The notes below the pieces were generated by a model. It saw only the letters and a program-made list of their open reading frames with translations, did no database searches and had not been told where the DNA came from. 64,000 bases of DNA, from contig OY723278.1 in the NCBI GenBank assembly GCA_963210315.1, positions 1,922,001-1,986,000 on the forward strand, read 5' to 3'. The stretch is from Rhynchopus euleeides. Lineage: Eukaryota; Euglenozoa; Diplonemea; Diplonemida; Diplonemidae. Shown here one piece after another: positions 23,797 through 34,650 of this stretch; the stretch's first letter is position 1; the number at the start of each line of letters is the position of its first letter. Both the position numbers and the translations under genes were made by a program.

Positions 23797-24912
23797 ACGG
23801 ACAAGGGGGCGGGGTGGGGGGTGGGTGGCGGAGGAATATTGCATTCCGAATGAGTGTGCGGTGTGTCGTTGTGTACGTTGCCCTGCTTTCGGTGATGGGG
23901 GGTGGGGTGGGGTGGTGTCGGGGCTTTTTCTTCCCCGTCAACCTTTCCATAGGATACCACTGCCTCTTCCACCCCCCCCCCCCGCCCCCACACACACCAA
24001 TCGGGAAGAGGGTTCGGCGGGTGTTCCTATTTGTGTCCCTTTCTTCTGCGTTCCTCTGGGTCAATGGTGTATCATGTATCACTCGTCTTCAACTTCTTTG
24101 TGGGGGGAGATGCCCTTCCGCTACCTCTTTTTTCTTTCGATTTGTGCATGCCTTCAGTCTGCGCGCTGAAGTCTAGCGTATCAGTTCTCGTGCGTCGTCT
24201 TTCGTAGACGTTCTGTACGATGCGGATCCGCTAATCCAACATAGCTGAAGTCTGAAATCCTGTGAAAGCCTGATTCTTGATGAGTGTGTCCCGCGCTGCA
24301 GCAACCCCACTCGCATTGGTGTCGGTGCTGATCGCGCCACATTTCACCTCGGAGGGGACGCCGCCACCTTCATACAGACACCTGTGTCAAGTGTGGCTGC
24401 CAAACTTGAATGCAGGGCGAGGGGGGCCACGTCACTACGCTGGTTGCTATTGCGACGGCCCACTCCTCTGAGAAATCAAACCAGGGCTGATCAACACCAC
24501 CCCCGCCGTCCAATGTCATCCCTGTCTCAGTCTGCAGTTCAGTGGTGTTGGAAAGGTGCCGGCAAAACGGGAGAAAGAGGGGAGGGTGGGGTGTGGGAGG
24601 CAACCTCTGCCTGGCAAAGAAAACAAAAGCTGCTTATCATCGAAGCTGAAAAGGGTGGGGGTGGCGTGGGGCGGGATGGGGAAAGGAGTCGCCTATCAGA
24701 TAATTTGGGCCGTCAGTGCGAATGCAGCGGAAGGCCCCTCTCTCCCACCACATGCCCTGTTGCCTGATGTTGCTGGTCACGGTGTGGCCGACGCCAATTG
24801 ATGTTATGCCGCTTGTGTTTTATTGGGGTTCGGCGCTCTGGTCGGCAACAAAACACACACACGTAATCCGTACCTGACAGGACGACACAACACAACAACA
24901 CCCACTACCAAA
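23797..24912. other. Spacer, no gene recognised
   Basis: It contains a C run (about 23971-23983) and several G-rich patches, with no codable protein. The last 90 nt are an A/C-rich leader into the RPL35 ATG. Confidence 0.4.
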
Positions 24913-25485
24913 ATGGGGAAGGTCCGTTCGCACGAGCTCCGCCAGCAGGGCAAGGACGAGCTGCTGAAGCAGCTGGATGACCTCAAGCTGGAGCTCAGCT
25001 CCCTCCGCGTCGCGAAGGTATGCAGTGTCCCATTCCTGGGGGTGTTTTGTGCGGGATCAACCCTATGCAAGCGCCCTCCCTTTGCACATCATGGGCCCGG
25101 GTCGAGGTGTTTGCCAAGGGGTGGAAAAGAATGAGCCGGCTTCACATTGCATTTCCTTTGTTTTGAGTGCAGAAATATTCTCTCTGCATAACCAATCACC
25201 CCCCTAACTCACTCGCAGGTCACTGGCGGCCCGGCGTCGAAGCTTGCCAAGATCAAGACGGTGCGCAAGTCCGTGGCCAAGGTGCTGACGGTGCTGAACC
25301 AGAACCAGAAGGCCGCTCTGCGCAAGGTGTACGCCGGCAAGAAGTTCGTGCCCCGTGACATCCGCGTGAAGAAGACGCGCGCCATGCGCCGCGCCCTGAA
25401 GCCGGAGGAGCTGGCCGCCAAGACGCTGCGCCAGAAGAAGATCGACGCCGCGTTCCCCCAGCGCAAGTTCGCCCTGGCTCTGTGA
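24913..25485 (+). CDS. RPL35: 60S ribosomal protein uL29 (RPL35), 123 aa, 2 exons
   Basis: This is a structural protein of the large ribosomal subunit near the peptide exit tunnel. Exons are 24913-25017 and 25219-25485. The 201-nt intron starts GTATG and ends CGCAG, in phase 0. The product has the family's exact length and landmarks: it opens [10 protein letters not shown], contains [15 protein letters not shown], then [18 protein letters not shown], and ends with a basic tail including [18 protein letters not shown]. Codon use is strongly GC-ending, as expected of a highly expressed gene here. It follows the helicase gene predicted to work in assembly of the same subunit. Confidence 0.97.
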
Positions 25486-25824
25486 GCGTGACCTCAGGGT
25501 TGCCTATCAAGTGTTGCCTAGCTGTGTCTCCAATATCCATGCTCTTGCTGCGCGCAGTACTTCTTCCTTTGGAGGAGAGGACCGAGGGGGAATGAGGGGC
25601 GTGCAGTAGAGAGCAGGGAGTCGTCAGTCCTTTGAGTGAAGGAGGAAGGGGAGTGTGCACCCCCCGCCCCCCCATCCACCCCCCCCCCCCCCACTTGCAC
25701 CTTGGTATCGCAGTCCACTTTTTCCAGACACCCACTTCGCCTGTTGCACCGGTCACTGATTGCAGGTTGCTCTGCACAACACACACAAGAGTCGGGAAAT
25801 CCGAGTGCACTCGAGAAGAAGAAT
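25486..25824. other. Spacer before the astacin gene
   Basis: The RPL35 3' flank, then a C run of about 15 near 25680-25692. A pyrimidine-rich tract with CAG at 25764-25766 is a possible splice acceptor about 60 nt before the astacin ATG. Confidence 0.4.
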
Positions 25825-27585
25825 ATGTTTAACATGCGTGCCTGCGTGGCGGTGGTGTGTGCGGCAGTTCTGTCTGCAGCAGACACGCGAAGGGGGCAGG
25901 CGGGCATGCGCACACGCGAGGGGCGTGCGCTGGGGTCCACGTCCCTGACATCCAGGTCGAAGATGTTCCCCATCGGGGAGGCGTTGAACTACTACGTCGA
26001 CAGCTCGATCAACACCAACGACGCACGGATCTCCGGTGCGGTGCTCGAGTGGGAGAAGAAGACGTGCTTCCGCTTCACCAAGTGCAGGACGGAGTCGTCG
26101 TGCCCGCGGCCCTACATGCGTTTCTATGCGGGTGGCGGGTGCAGCTCGCCCATCGGGATGAGCACTTCGGGGGTGAACTCGATTTCGCTTGCCAGCGGGT
26201 GCAGCACAGGGAACGCCATCCATGAGGTGGGCCATTCCCTTGGTCTGACACACGAACAGAACCGCAAGGACCGTGACGAGTTCGTCGAGGTCGACTTCAC
26301 GCAGATCTCGGCCCCCTCGTCGTTCAACTTCAACAAGAACAAGGCGTCCGCACGCGACCTGGGGAAGTACGACTACGGGTCCATCATGCACTACGGGTCT
26401 ACCTTTTTTGCCACCGGGCGGTCCCCGACCATCATCTCGCCAGAGTCGATCGGGCAGCGCAAGGCGCTGAGCGAGACGGACGTGGCGGGCATCCAGTTCA
26501 TGTACAACGACTGCTCCCCGACCTTCTCGCGGCCGCGGTGTCTGCCCTCTGTGGATGCGGCTGTGACGCACATGGTGGGTGCGGCGGGGACGTTCTCCGT
26601 GGACTTCAACGCGCTGTACGACACGACGCGCCCCATGACTGTGTCGTACGGGGGGACGGCGCCGTCGGGCCAGCTGCGGTACGGGAAGGCTGCGGGGTCG
26701 ACCATCACGGACACGGGGTTTGCGTCTGTGGACTTCACCCCCGCCCGCGGGGACGAGGGGCAGACCTACACGCTGAGCGCAACCTTCACGGGGTCGGACG
26801 GGGCGGCCGCGACGTGCTCTGTGCGTGTGCGTGTGGAGGGTGACGCCCCTGCCGCCACCCCTGTGCCCAGGGCCACCCCGGTGCCGAGGACGGATGCGCC
26901 GCGCACACCCACCCCGCCTGCGCCCACACCGTCCCCAGTGGCGGCAACACCGACGCCCCGCCGCCGCCCCTCGCGCCGCACCCGCGCCCCTGCGGCCACC
27001 CCTGTGCCGTCGGTGCCGCGCACCCCGACACCGGCGTCCCCGCAGCCGCAGACAGGGGTGTGCAAGGCACGCGCCTTCACGTTCGACACAGAGGCGGACC
27101 TGCGCGACGCTGGGTCGCACGTGAGCCTGACCACGTCCCTGGAGTACCAGGGCGCAGGGGCGATGCAGGTGGAGCGCACGGGGCTGCGGTCGCGCTTCAA
27201 CGTGGACGAGACACAGGCAGCACGCTTCAGCGTGTTTGTGAACGTGCGCTCCACCAACGCACGCCTCGAGATCCAGCTGCGCGCGGCAGGTGGGGAAAAG
27301 GTGTCGATCATGCACGCCTCCCAGGGCGCGCTTCAGCACACAACGTACGGCGGGCGTCAGTGGGGCAGCTGGGTGTCTTCGGCACGTGGCGTGGTGCGCA
27401 GCCGCACGTACCAGCCCATCGACGTGCAGTTCGACTGGTCCCGCCGCACCTACCGCGTCATGCTGAGCGGCAGGGATGCAGGGAGCGCATCGCTGCCGTC
27501 TGGGTTTGATGCCATCAGCAGCGTGGAGATCGCCGCCTGGGACGTGGCACCTGTGTACATCGATGAGATGAAGCTGCAGTGCTGA
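25825..27585 (+). CDS. Secreted astacin-family metalloprotease, 586 aa
   Basis: This is a zinc endopeptidase, predicted secreted. MFNMRACVAVVCAAVLSAA is a signal peptide, followed by a short prosegment. The astacin domain (about 45-235) has the zinc motif HEVGHSLGLTH (H133, E134, H137, H143) and the Met-turn SIMHYG near 188. Next comes an Ig-like domain (about 240-335), then a Pro/Thr-rich linker rich in TPVPR-type repeats (about 338-410), and a C-terminal beta-rich domain of about 170 residues with a concanavalin-like look (for example VQFDWSRRTYRVMLSG). The last domain probably binds a polymer or glycan; that is inference. Catalytic residues are intact. The start at 25825 is chosen because it gives a clean signal peptide. 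The frame is open upstream without one. Confidence 0.9.
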   Translation: MFNMRACVAVVCAAVLSAADTRRGQAGMRTREGRALGSTSLTSRSKMFPIGEALNYYVDSSINTNDARISGAVLEWEKKTCFRFTKCRTESSCPRPYMRFYAGGGCSSPIGMSTSGVNSISLASGCSTGNAIHEVGHSLGLTHEQNRKDRDEFVEVDFTQISAPSSFNFNKNKASARDLGKYDYGSIMHYGSTFFATGRSPTIISPESIGQRKALSETDVAGIQFMYNDCSPTFSRPRCLPSVDAAVTHMVGAAGTFSVDFNALYDTTRPMTVSYGGTAPSGQLRYGKAAGSTITDTGFASVDFTPARGDEGQTYTLSATFTGSDGAAATCSVRVRVEGDAPAATPVPRATPVPRTDAPRTPTPPAPTPSPVAATPTPRRRPSRRTRAPAATPVPSVPRTPTPASPQPQTGVCKARAFTFDTEADLRDAGSHVSLTTSLEYQGAGAMQVERTGLRSRFNVDETQAARFSVFVNVRSTNARLEIQLRAAGGEKVSIMHASQGALQHTTYGGRQWGSWVSSARGVVRSRTYQPIDVQFDWSRRTYRVMLSGRDAGSASLPSGFDAISSVEIAAWDVAPVYIDEMKLQC

Positions 27586-28681
27586 TCACAGGTGCTGTGC
27601 CGGGAGGCACCACCACACTCTCTTGCACACGCCCCGCCGTGTCGACTTGGCCCTTGTTTCTCTCTTGATTCTCTCTTGCATTTCCCTCCCGCACTATAAA
27701 TGCTACGCCGCACCTCACCGCAGCACTTGTCTTGTTCCACCCCCTCTCTCTTCAACGCAACCAGGCCTGCGGGACACACACTGTCCTCTGGTGCCACTCC
27801 GAACGCCATCCGCCTTGGGGCATTGCCTCTCAGAACCGGAACAGGAAGCCATTCCCTTGTTTTGTGTATGAACTTCACGGCATCTCCAGGATGCCATTTT
27901 TTTGTTCTCGTTTGCCACGTCTTCTGCTAAGTGCCCTGCACACCTCGCCTGCCCGCACAATAAATGCGCCCTTGCCCATGGCGAGCCGGTGTGACCTGTG
28001 GGGACGGTGGTGTGTGGACACTGCAGCACTGGGCGTCTGCACCTCTTTCTACCAACCTCCACTGGCGGCAGGCTTGCCCTTGCATGGCTCTGCCGCCCTG
28101 TTTTGTTTTTCTTTCCCTCTGCTTCAGCACACCCGCAACGGGTGCCAGCAAGGAGGCCCCAGCCAGCTGCAGGCAGGGCCCTGAATCGCGCCAAACATCA
28201 ACACGAACCAAACACCACCACCAACTGACCGGGCATGCCTTCGGTAGCACGGAGCCACGCCCCTGCTGACGACGAGAGTTTCTACACCAAGACAAACCCA
28301 AGAACAGCCGGCAGACACCCTCTCCCTCCTCCAAAGCTCTTTGACAGCGTGCCACTCCCCTCCCACACCCTGAACCCCCTTGCTTGCCCACTGGCTGGGT
28401 GCCACAGACAAGCAACAAGCTCTCTCACACACATTGCCTCTTTTTGAAACATCACGGTCTCACACCATCACCGAGCGAGACCATTGAATGTACACCTGCA
28501 GCCATACAGCCTTCTGGGAAGGAATCACCCACCCCACCACGCCACCCATCCCTCAGCAGGGGCAAGGCGGGTGCCGCACCACCTCCCCTACCCCCCTTCG
28601 GGGGGTGTTCGGGGGGGGGGGGGGGGCGGGGGCTCGAGGCGCACCGAGCGCGGCAGAGCATCGGCATCGGGGAGAGGCCAT
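27586..28681. other. Spacer, no gene recognised
   Basis: A long C/T-rich stretch with no recognisable protein, ending in a G run (about 28612-28626) and a short GC-rich leader. Confidence 0.4.
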
Positions 28682-29158
28682 ATGTTTAAAGAGCCTCCCC
28701 CGCCCATAGTGGAGGCGGCGCCGCAGCCGTCTGGGACAGGGGAGAGGCCGCAGTCGGCGCTGAAGAAGAAGAGTAAGACAGGGCTGAAGCTGGGCACGCT
28801 CGAGTTGGGGAGCGGCGAGTCAGGCTTGACGGAGAGCCATGGTCACTTCCCCGATAACCCGGGGGCACTGCCGGAGGGGAGGGGGGGCAGTGCGCTGAAG
28901 CGGGGTGCGGGCAGTCCAAGCGGTGCGACCTATATCGCCCGTCCTACCAACGCCAGCCGTTCAAACCAATATGAGGCACGTAGTGGTGCCTTCTCGGATT
29001 TGGCGACGCCGACGGCTGGCGGTGTTTCGGGGTCTGTGGATATGGAAGCGCGAATACGTGCCCTCGAGAAGGAGCAGAAGCAGATGATGGAGGAGCTTGA
29101 GCTGATGAAATCTACCCTGCACCAGCTGAATACCTCTTCTTGCTGCAGCATCCAATAG
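28682..29158 (+). CDS. Small coiled-coil protein ending in a CaaX box, 158 aa
   Basis: I do not recognise a family. The frame from 28682 opens MFKEPPPPIVEAAPQPSG. It is Ser/Gly/Pro-rich and probably disordered up to about residue 115, then has a predicted coiled coil (MEARIRALEKEQKQMMEELE). The last residues are CCSIQ, so the final four (CSIQ) fit a CaaX prenylation box, with an extra cysteine beside it that could be palmitoylated. A small membrane-anchored adaptor is plausible (inference). The frame continues upstream without a stop, but that part is a GC-rich leader with a poly-Gly run. I prefer the ATG at 28682. Confidence 0.65.
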   Translation: MFKEPPPPIVEAAPQPSGTGERPQSALKKKSKTGLKLGTLELGSGESGLTESHGHFPDNPGALPEGRGGSALKRGAGSPSGATYIARPTNASRSNQYEARSGAFSDLATPTAGGVSGSVDMEARIRALEKEQKQMMEELELMKSTLHQLNTSSCCSIQ

Positions 29159-29265
29159 GAGGCTTGTCACGGATCTGGCGCTTTTTTCCAGCGAACCGGC
29201 TGTGGAACAGCGGATATCGCACCTAGAGGGGCAGGCTGGTGGTGCCTGGCACAGCGACTTTTTTT

Positions 29266-30403
29266 AAACCCTGTGCCTGGAATTTTGTCCAAAAAATATC
29301 ACGTTTTCGCACAAGGCATAAAATGGTCAAAAAACCCGAAAATCGGGTTTGTAGGGTATATGTCCCCTGTCTGAAAATGCAAAATATGGCCCCGCAGGTG
29401 CCCCCAGAGTGATTTAAAATTGGAAAATCGACATTTTCCACCTACGGGAAATCCCCCAAAATAGGGGGTCCCCAGTCACGAACCCCAAAAAAATGTCCCG
29501 CGCGCCTCTAAGGCACTCTGGATTTTTATTATGTCATCCAGATGTCACATCTGGGTCCAGGAACACCGGTTTTTGGCCTCAGGAAGTCGAAAAATATGTG
29601 TGGAAATTTTTATTCCTGACCAGGATCCCCTAAAAGCCCGATTTCCCCTGTTTACACATGGGGGATTTCTTGCAACGCCCGCTCGTGTGCTGAGTGTGTT
29701 ATCCGCGACGTGGATGCGGTCGCCCTCTTCCTCCCAGAAGCCACTGATCTTCCTCATCCAACTTCACCTCTGGATGTACGCGGCACGTGCTTGGGTTGTC
29801 CTGTCGCAGTGCAGCAGAAGGTCCCCTGTGCACTGCTGCCCAAGCCATTTCGGCTGCACGGAATACGCCACGCAGAGTAACGTGGTATCGCGTGACCAGC
29901 TCGTGAGGCTTGTGCCCCGAATCGAATCGATAGGCTGCGAGCTGCATTGCCTCGGTCAGTTGATGTCCTTGTGTGTGCATTTTTGTGCACAACAGTCCCT
30001 TGGGTATCTGCAGCGCAGGTGCCTGCACTGGACCAGGACTCCTGATTTGCCTCTGGCACTTGTGATCGGAACGGATGCGGCGACATGCCACGGTGCCCAT
30101 GGATAGCCATGCCGGCACGAAAGTACGTTCACGACGGTTGATTACCATTGCTGCACTCTGTCAGAACCAAGGGTCGCAGCTCACCTGAACGCCCACCAGG
30201 CCCCCCAACAGGGGGTGAAACCAAAGGGTCCCCCCTGGGGTTTTTTAACCCAAAATTTTCGAATTCGACATGTCCCCGGGATTTCCACTATGTCGCAGAT
30301 TTCGATCATTGAGTCAAGAAAACCTAAAAATCTAGGGGGGAGGTGCTGAAGGATTGCACTGAAAATTTTATCTAACTCGGTCAAAATTCCAGGCACAGGG
30401 TTT
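29266..30403. mobile_element. Inverted-repeat element J
   Basis: AAACCCTGTGCCTGG at 29266 is mirrored by CCAGGCACAGGGTTT ending at 30403. The match extends to 24 of 25 bases. A target duplication is not clear: a TA follows on the right, and TA overlaps the tip on the left. The interior is AT-richer than the genes, holds a T/A-rich left part, and shows no intact gene. It sits just downstream of the CaaX-protein gene. Confidence 0.6.
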
Positions 30404-32269
30404 TACTAGTTACGAGCGACGAAGTGTAGCGAAGTCGCGAAGTAACGAAGGAAATCGTACGACTGAAGCTTTGGATTAGCACCTCATGCCACTTCACAGG
30501 GCCTCAACACAGCCTTGAGACAGCAAGTGTGCGCTCAACAAAAAGTAGTCCGGAACTGTTCTCCCACAGTTGCTGGACAGGGTGTCTATAATAAAGCGAA
30601 AAGAGTACGATTTTTCACACAAACAAGAAGTTTGTCACAGTGACAACTATAGTTGGCAGCGCTTTGGGTGACAATCACAAATCTACCTTGCCTTTTTGTT
30701 GCCATGACTGTGCGCACATCCACACGCAATGCTTCGCGTCGCGGACAGATCACCCCCCCCCCCCCCCCCCCCCCGCCCCAAACCCTTTTGTCCTCCTGTG
30801 CTGATGCCGGAAGCTTTGCCAACGACATTCCGACTTGTCCCCCCCCCCCTCTCACTCTTGTGTCTTATCCTGCCCGTCCTCATGCCAGCGTGAGCCCCCC
30901 TTCGTTTCTCATGGCTATCGTATGGTGCGGACACCTCGGGAGAACGACGGCGCCATGTGGAATGGCACTTCTCGTGCTCCGACAGGGGTGGGTGTGTGAG
31001 GCCTCTCATTTTGTTACAGCCGTCCCCGATGGCTTGTCCTGGGGGGAGGTCGAGCACTGCCCGCCCCTGGCAGGTGTTGATCTCTTGGGGTTGGTTTCCT
31101 GTGCTGGCGATGTACGACAAGGCCTTCAACCCTGCAGTGGTCGCGCAGCTGCGGATGTGTGTACTGTGGTGTCACCAGAATTTCGATTGGAGAACCATGC
31201 ACGAATGTCATTCTGTCTGAAAGAGCTCTGTTTTGTGGGTGTTCTCATGTCGTGCGTTCCCTTTGTATTCCCTCACATTACCTCTCGCGAGTATATTTGC
31301 TCCTGTCTGTCGTGCCGCCTTGATGGCGAATAAGTGCATTGAACCAACTGCAATCAGGGATAGTAGGATACTAGAGCCGGCCCGCTTGTGCCGAAGACAT
31401 AACACCCGGACACTTTTGCAGAAAATTGGATGGCGGGAGGGGCAGGGAGGGGGCAGGGAAGGGGTGCGCACTAAGTTGTTCCCCGGTATATTTTTGACGC
31501 GATTCTGAAAAAATGTATGGTGGCTTACGCCACTTGCACAAACTCCTCTGGTGTACTTCTGTGCATTTCCCACTTCCCCGAGGAAAAGGTGTTGACCGTA
31601 AGAAGGGTGGACCGGACTGGAGTTGGAACGTAGCAGAAGTTTGCAAGATGGAACAGTTTGCCCAGTTTTTTGTGGGTAATACGGAACTTTTTCGGTCCAC
31701 AGTTCTTCTTCCAATTTCGGTGTATTCCTTCCTTCCGTGGCATCCTTACATTCTGTGCACTTCGACCACCAGCGTGCCGACATGCATGGCCCCAGCACCG
31801 GCCGGAGGCCTGAGGCGAGGTTCCGCTTTTCCAAGCGGAACGCTTGTCGGCAGGGGCTGTCATACATAGGCATACAGGGTGCCCTGCATCGCTCGACACG
31901 GGATTAAGCATCACCCGCATCACCCCCCCCCCCCCCCCCCGACTACCCCATGAGGGGTAAGGTGAAGCCACGCAGCACCAAAGCCCACACCCGCCTTGCC
32001 TTGCGTCTCCCACCCGCCCCGCCTGCCCCACACCCACACCACACACACAGGCCCTTTTCGGTGGGTAGGGTGCTGGGCACAACCTCCGCACCCATATCAC
32101 CCCCACTGCAACATGCGCCTGCAGGCCGGCGGGCTGTCTGCTTTTGTATCCCCCAAGGGTTGGCTGGGCTCGCATCCCTGCGTAGCGTCTGCAGGCAGGG
32201 TGTGGGGAGGGCACGCCTGACACACAGGCCCGGTGTCTCACAACCTCAGCTCAGCTCGCCTCTGCTGCA
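30404..32269. other. Spacer with two long C runs, no gene recognised
   Basis: C runs of about 20 at 30752-30775 and 16 at 31923-31940, and a C-rich leader at 31990-32260. Open frames between them have no recognisable domain and differ in codon character from the host genes. Confidence 0.4.
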
Positions 32270-32911
32270 ATGGGGAAGGTGAGGCCCACCGTGGCACGGC
32301 AGATCGATACCAGCAGGACGGACCCCGGAGGGAGCGGATGCATAACCTTCGAGAGGATTACGATGGAGCAGCGCGAGCTGGCGCGCCTTGCGAACCTCCG
32401 CAAAGTTGAGGAGCTTCTGAACCTGGGGGCTGTGGATGTCGGGCGGCGGAAGTTTGTTGAACCTCTCTATCTCGAGCAGCGGCACGGCGTGACCTGCAGC
32501 GGGACCACCATTGAGACGGGAGCTCCGTGGCAGCGGTCGGCCTTAGTCACAACCTACATTGCAAACCAACAGATGAGGGCTCGCATCCTTAACGACCGTA
32601 AGCTGCGTGCTCAACGTCCATCCGATATGGTTCATCTCCCTGCCCCTCCGCTGAAGGCACGCACGAAGAACCTAAAACATCTCCAGGAGTCGCAGTCACC
32701 CCTGCAGCACGACACACCGCCCCCCTGCACGGTGCGTGTGAAGTACCATCTCCCCAGGCAGCCCCAGACTGAGCGAGCCGACAGGGCTGCGAGCAGTGGG
32801 GCTGCTGCTGGGAGGCACGGAGGGAGCACAGCACGCCCTCCTGCCTTCTGCAGCAGGGTCGTGCAGCGCATGGATCGCATGTTTGCCGAGATGGATCCAA
32901 AGAGGGGCTAG
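32270..32911 (+). CDS. Basic protein of unknown function, 213 aa
   Basis: I do not recognise a family. It opens MGKVRPTVARQIDTSR. A helical charged segment (ITMEQRELARLANLRKVEEL, about residues 30-50) and another around ALVTTYIANQQMRARIL are followed by a Pro/Arg/Ser-rich tail, and it ends FAEMDPKRG. No signal peptide or membrane helix is seen. The ATG is preceded by a C/T-rich leader with an AG at 32249-32250 or 32254-32255. Orientation and GC-rich third positions support a gene. Confidence 0.65.
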   Translation: MGKVRPTVARQIDTSRTDPGGSGCITFERITMEQRELARLANLRKVEELLNLGAVDVGRRKFVEPLYLEQRHGVTCSGTTIETGAPWQRSALVTTYIANQQMRARILNDRKLRAQRPSDMVHLPAPPLKARTKNLKHLQESQSPLQHDTPPPCTVRVKYHLPRQPQTERADRAASSGAAAGRHGGSTARPPAFCSRVVQRMDRMFAEMDPKRG

Positions 32912-33035
32912 GAGGCTGTGTGGGGGCGGTGTGGGTGGTGGTGGTGGTGGGAGCGGTAACCTTCGATGGCATTTTCTTGCGAAACCCATGTCAGAGAAGG
33001 ACGCCAGCTGCCGTTGCCCCCCCCCCCCCCCCCTA

Positions 33036-34182
33036 GGGGGGGTCAAATGGGGGTGACAAACACGATTTTTCAAAAAACCGGCGCAGAGGCCCCAAAGCCC
33101 CCGTAAACCCTCCAAACCCCCCCAGATCGGTCCGGAAACCCATCGAACCCCACTTTTCCACCATTCCGGGCACCTCAGGTGCCCGAATTGGGGTACCTAA
33201 ATTTTGTGCCACCGTTTGGTACCGTACAGTGCCACTGTGTGGGAGGTTGGAAAAGAAAATGCCCCAACACACCACATCTGAGGGTTGCAATGCATGTTGC
33301 TTGCCAACCACGTCATCCGGTGGGTGTCAGGCGCTATGTAGGTGGCATTGGCCAGGTCTTCGATGTGTTCTGGCTTGTATATATACCTCCCTGCCTGCGG
33401 CACAGGCACTGCCTTTGTCCCCCACACCAGCCACAGAGAGCGTATTGTACTCGGTCCACGGTTGCTGATTCATTGTGATGCGTTGTATCCTCGAGTGAAC
33501 GTCACACACTAGTGGCACCACCACCCGCCATCCGAGAGCTGTATTGACTTTGCGCGCTTCCGTTGTATTCACCTCGCCACGCATATTGCACCGTTCAGTA
33601 CCAGTGCTCTTGGGCCAGGCAAAGTAGACCGCAGCAACTACCAATTCTGGCACAATGGGTACCACGACAGCGCACTTCATGTGTTCCCGGAATGTACAGC
33701 TCGTGTTGCAACAGTCGTTGTCAACACATCCCGGTTGTGGAGCACTGCTGCACAGGAATCACACGACCATCTGGACTGTTCCGTACCTACAGGCAGCCTC
33801 CCGGTGCATGGTGGCAGGGAGGTATATATACAAGCCAGAACACATCGAAGACCTGGCTAATGCCACCTACATAGCGCCTGACACCCACCGGATGACGTGG
33901 TTGGCAAGCAACATGCATTGCAACCCTCAGATGTGGTGTGTTGGGGCATTTTCTTTTCCAACCTCCCACACAGTGGCACTGTACGGTACCAAACGGTGGC
34001 ACAAAATTTAGGTACCCCAATTCGGGCACCTGAGGTGCCCGGAATGGTGGAAAAGTGGGGTTCGATGGGTTTCCGGACCGATCTGGGGGGGTTTGGAGGG
34101 TTTACGGGGGCTTTGGGGCCTCTGCGCCGGTTTTTTGAAAAATCGTGTTTGTCCACGTAAAAGGGTGGCATTTGACCCCCCC
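33036..34182. mobile_element. Long-TIR element B, TA flanks in a C run
   Basis: A 1147-bp element starting GGGGGGGTCAAATG and ending with the complement, flanked by TA (33034-33035 and 34183-34184) and then C runs of 17 and about 14. The terminal inverted repeats are very long (33036-33395 and 33813-34182, about 360-370 bp) and nearly identical apart from a small difference close to the tips, so the copy looks young. The unique centre is only about 420 bp and has no recognisable gene, so it is non-autonomous. Confidence 0.88.
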
Positions 34183-34184
34183 TA

Positions 34185-34650
34185 CCCCCCCCCCCCCCGT
34201 CTTGTGGTTCGCTTGGTTTAAATCGTTTCTTTCCCCCCCACCCATCGCGAACCGGACTACCGTTTGTGTTCGCCTGGGGGGGCGGGTCGGGGTGGTTTAG
34301 AGTGTCGTGTGTCCGATGAAGCTTTCTGGGGTGGGTGCTCTCGGCGACGTTTTGAACTGGTGAGAAATCACCTGCCAGATGCAATGCTTTGTTGGCGGTT
34401 GATCGCCATCGGATACATGCATACACTAGTCATCAGTAGGCCCCTGTGACTGCAGCGCCAAATGCATCTGCGCAGCAGATCCCCCCCCCCCCCCCCCCCT
34501 GCAACCTGCGCCCCCCACCCCCGCCCGCCCTGCACCCCCCTTGGGTTATACCCAGCTGCGCCTCCTGTTCACAGGGGGGGAGAGCGGGCGTGGTGGTTGT
34601 CGCTGGAATTCAACTCCAGAGAGCGTGCAGCAACGCCATATAGAGGAGGC
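34185..34650. other. Spacer between element B and a tandem repeat
   Basis: C run continuing from element B, then a second C run at about 34480-34500. No gene recognised. Confidence 0.4.

Noticed and set aside
21058-23844. A 928-codon open frame on the - strand across the helicase gene
   Set aside because: It is exactly opposite the DEAD-box gene. GC-rich third positions make the complementary frame open, and its translation is low-complexity Leu/Arg/Val with no domain.
29531-30106. A 191-codon frame inside element J
   Set aside because: It lies inside the inverted repeats, has no domain, and uses codons unlike the host genes.
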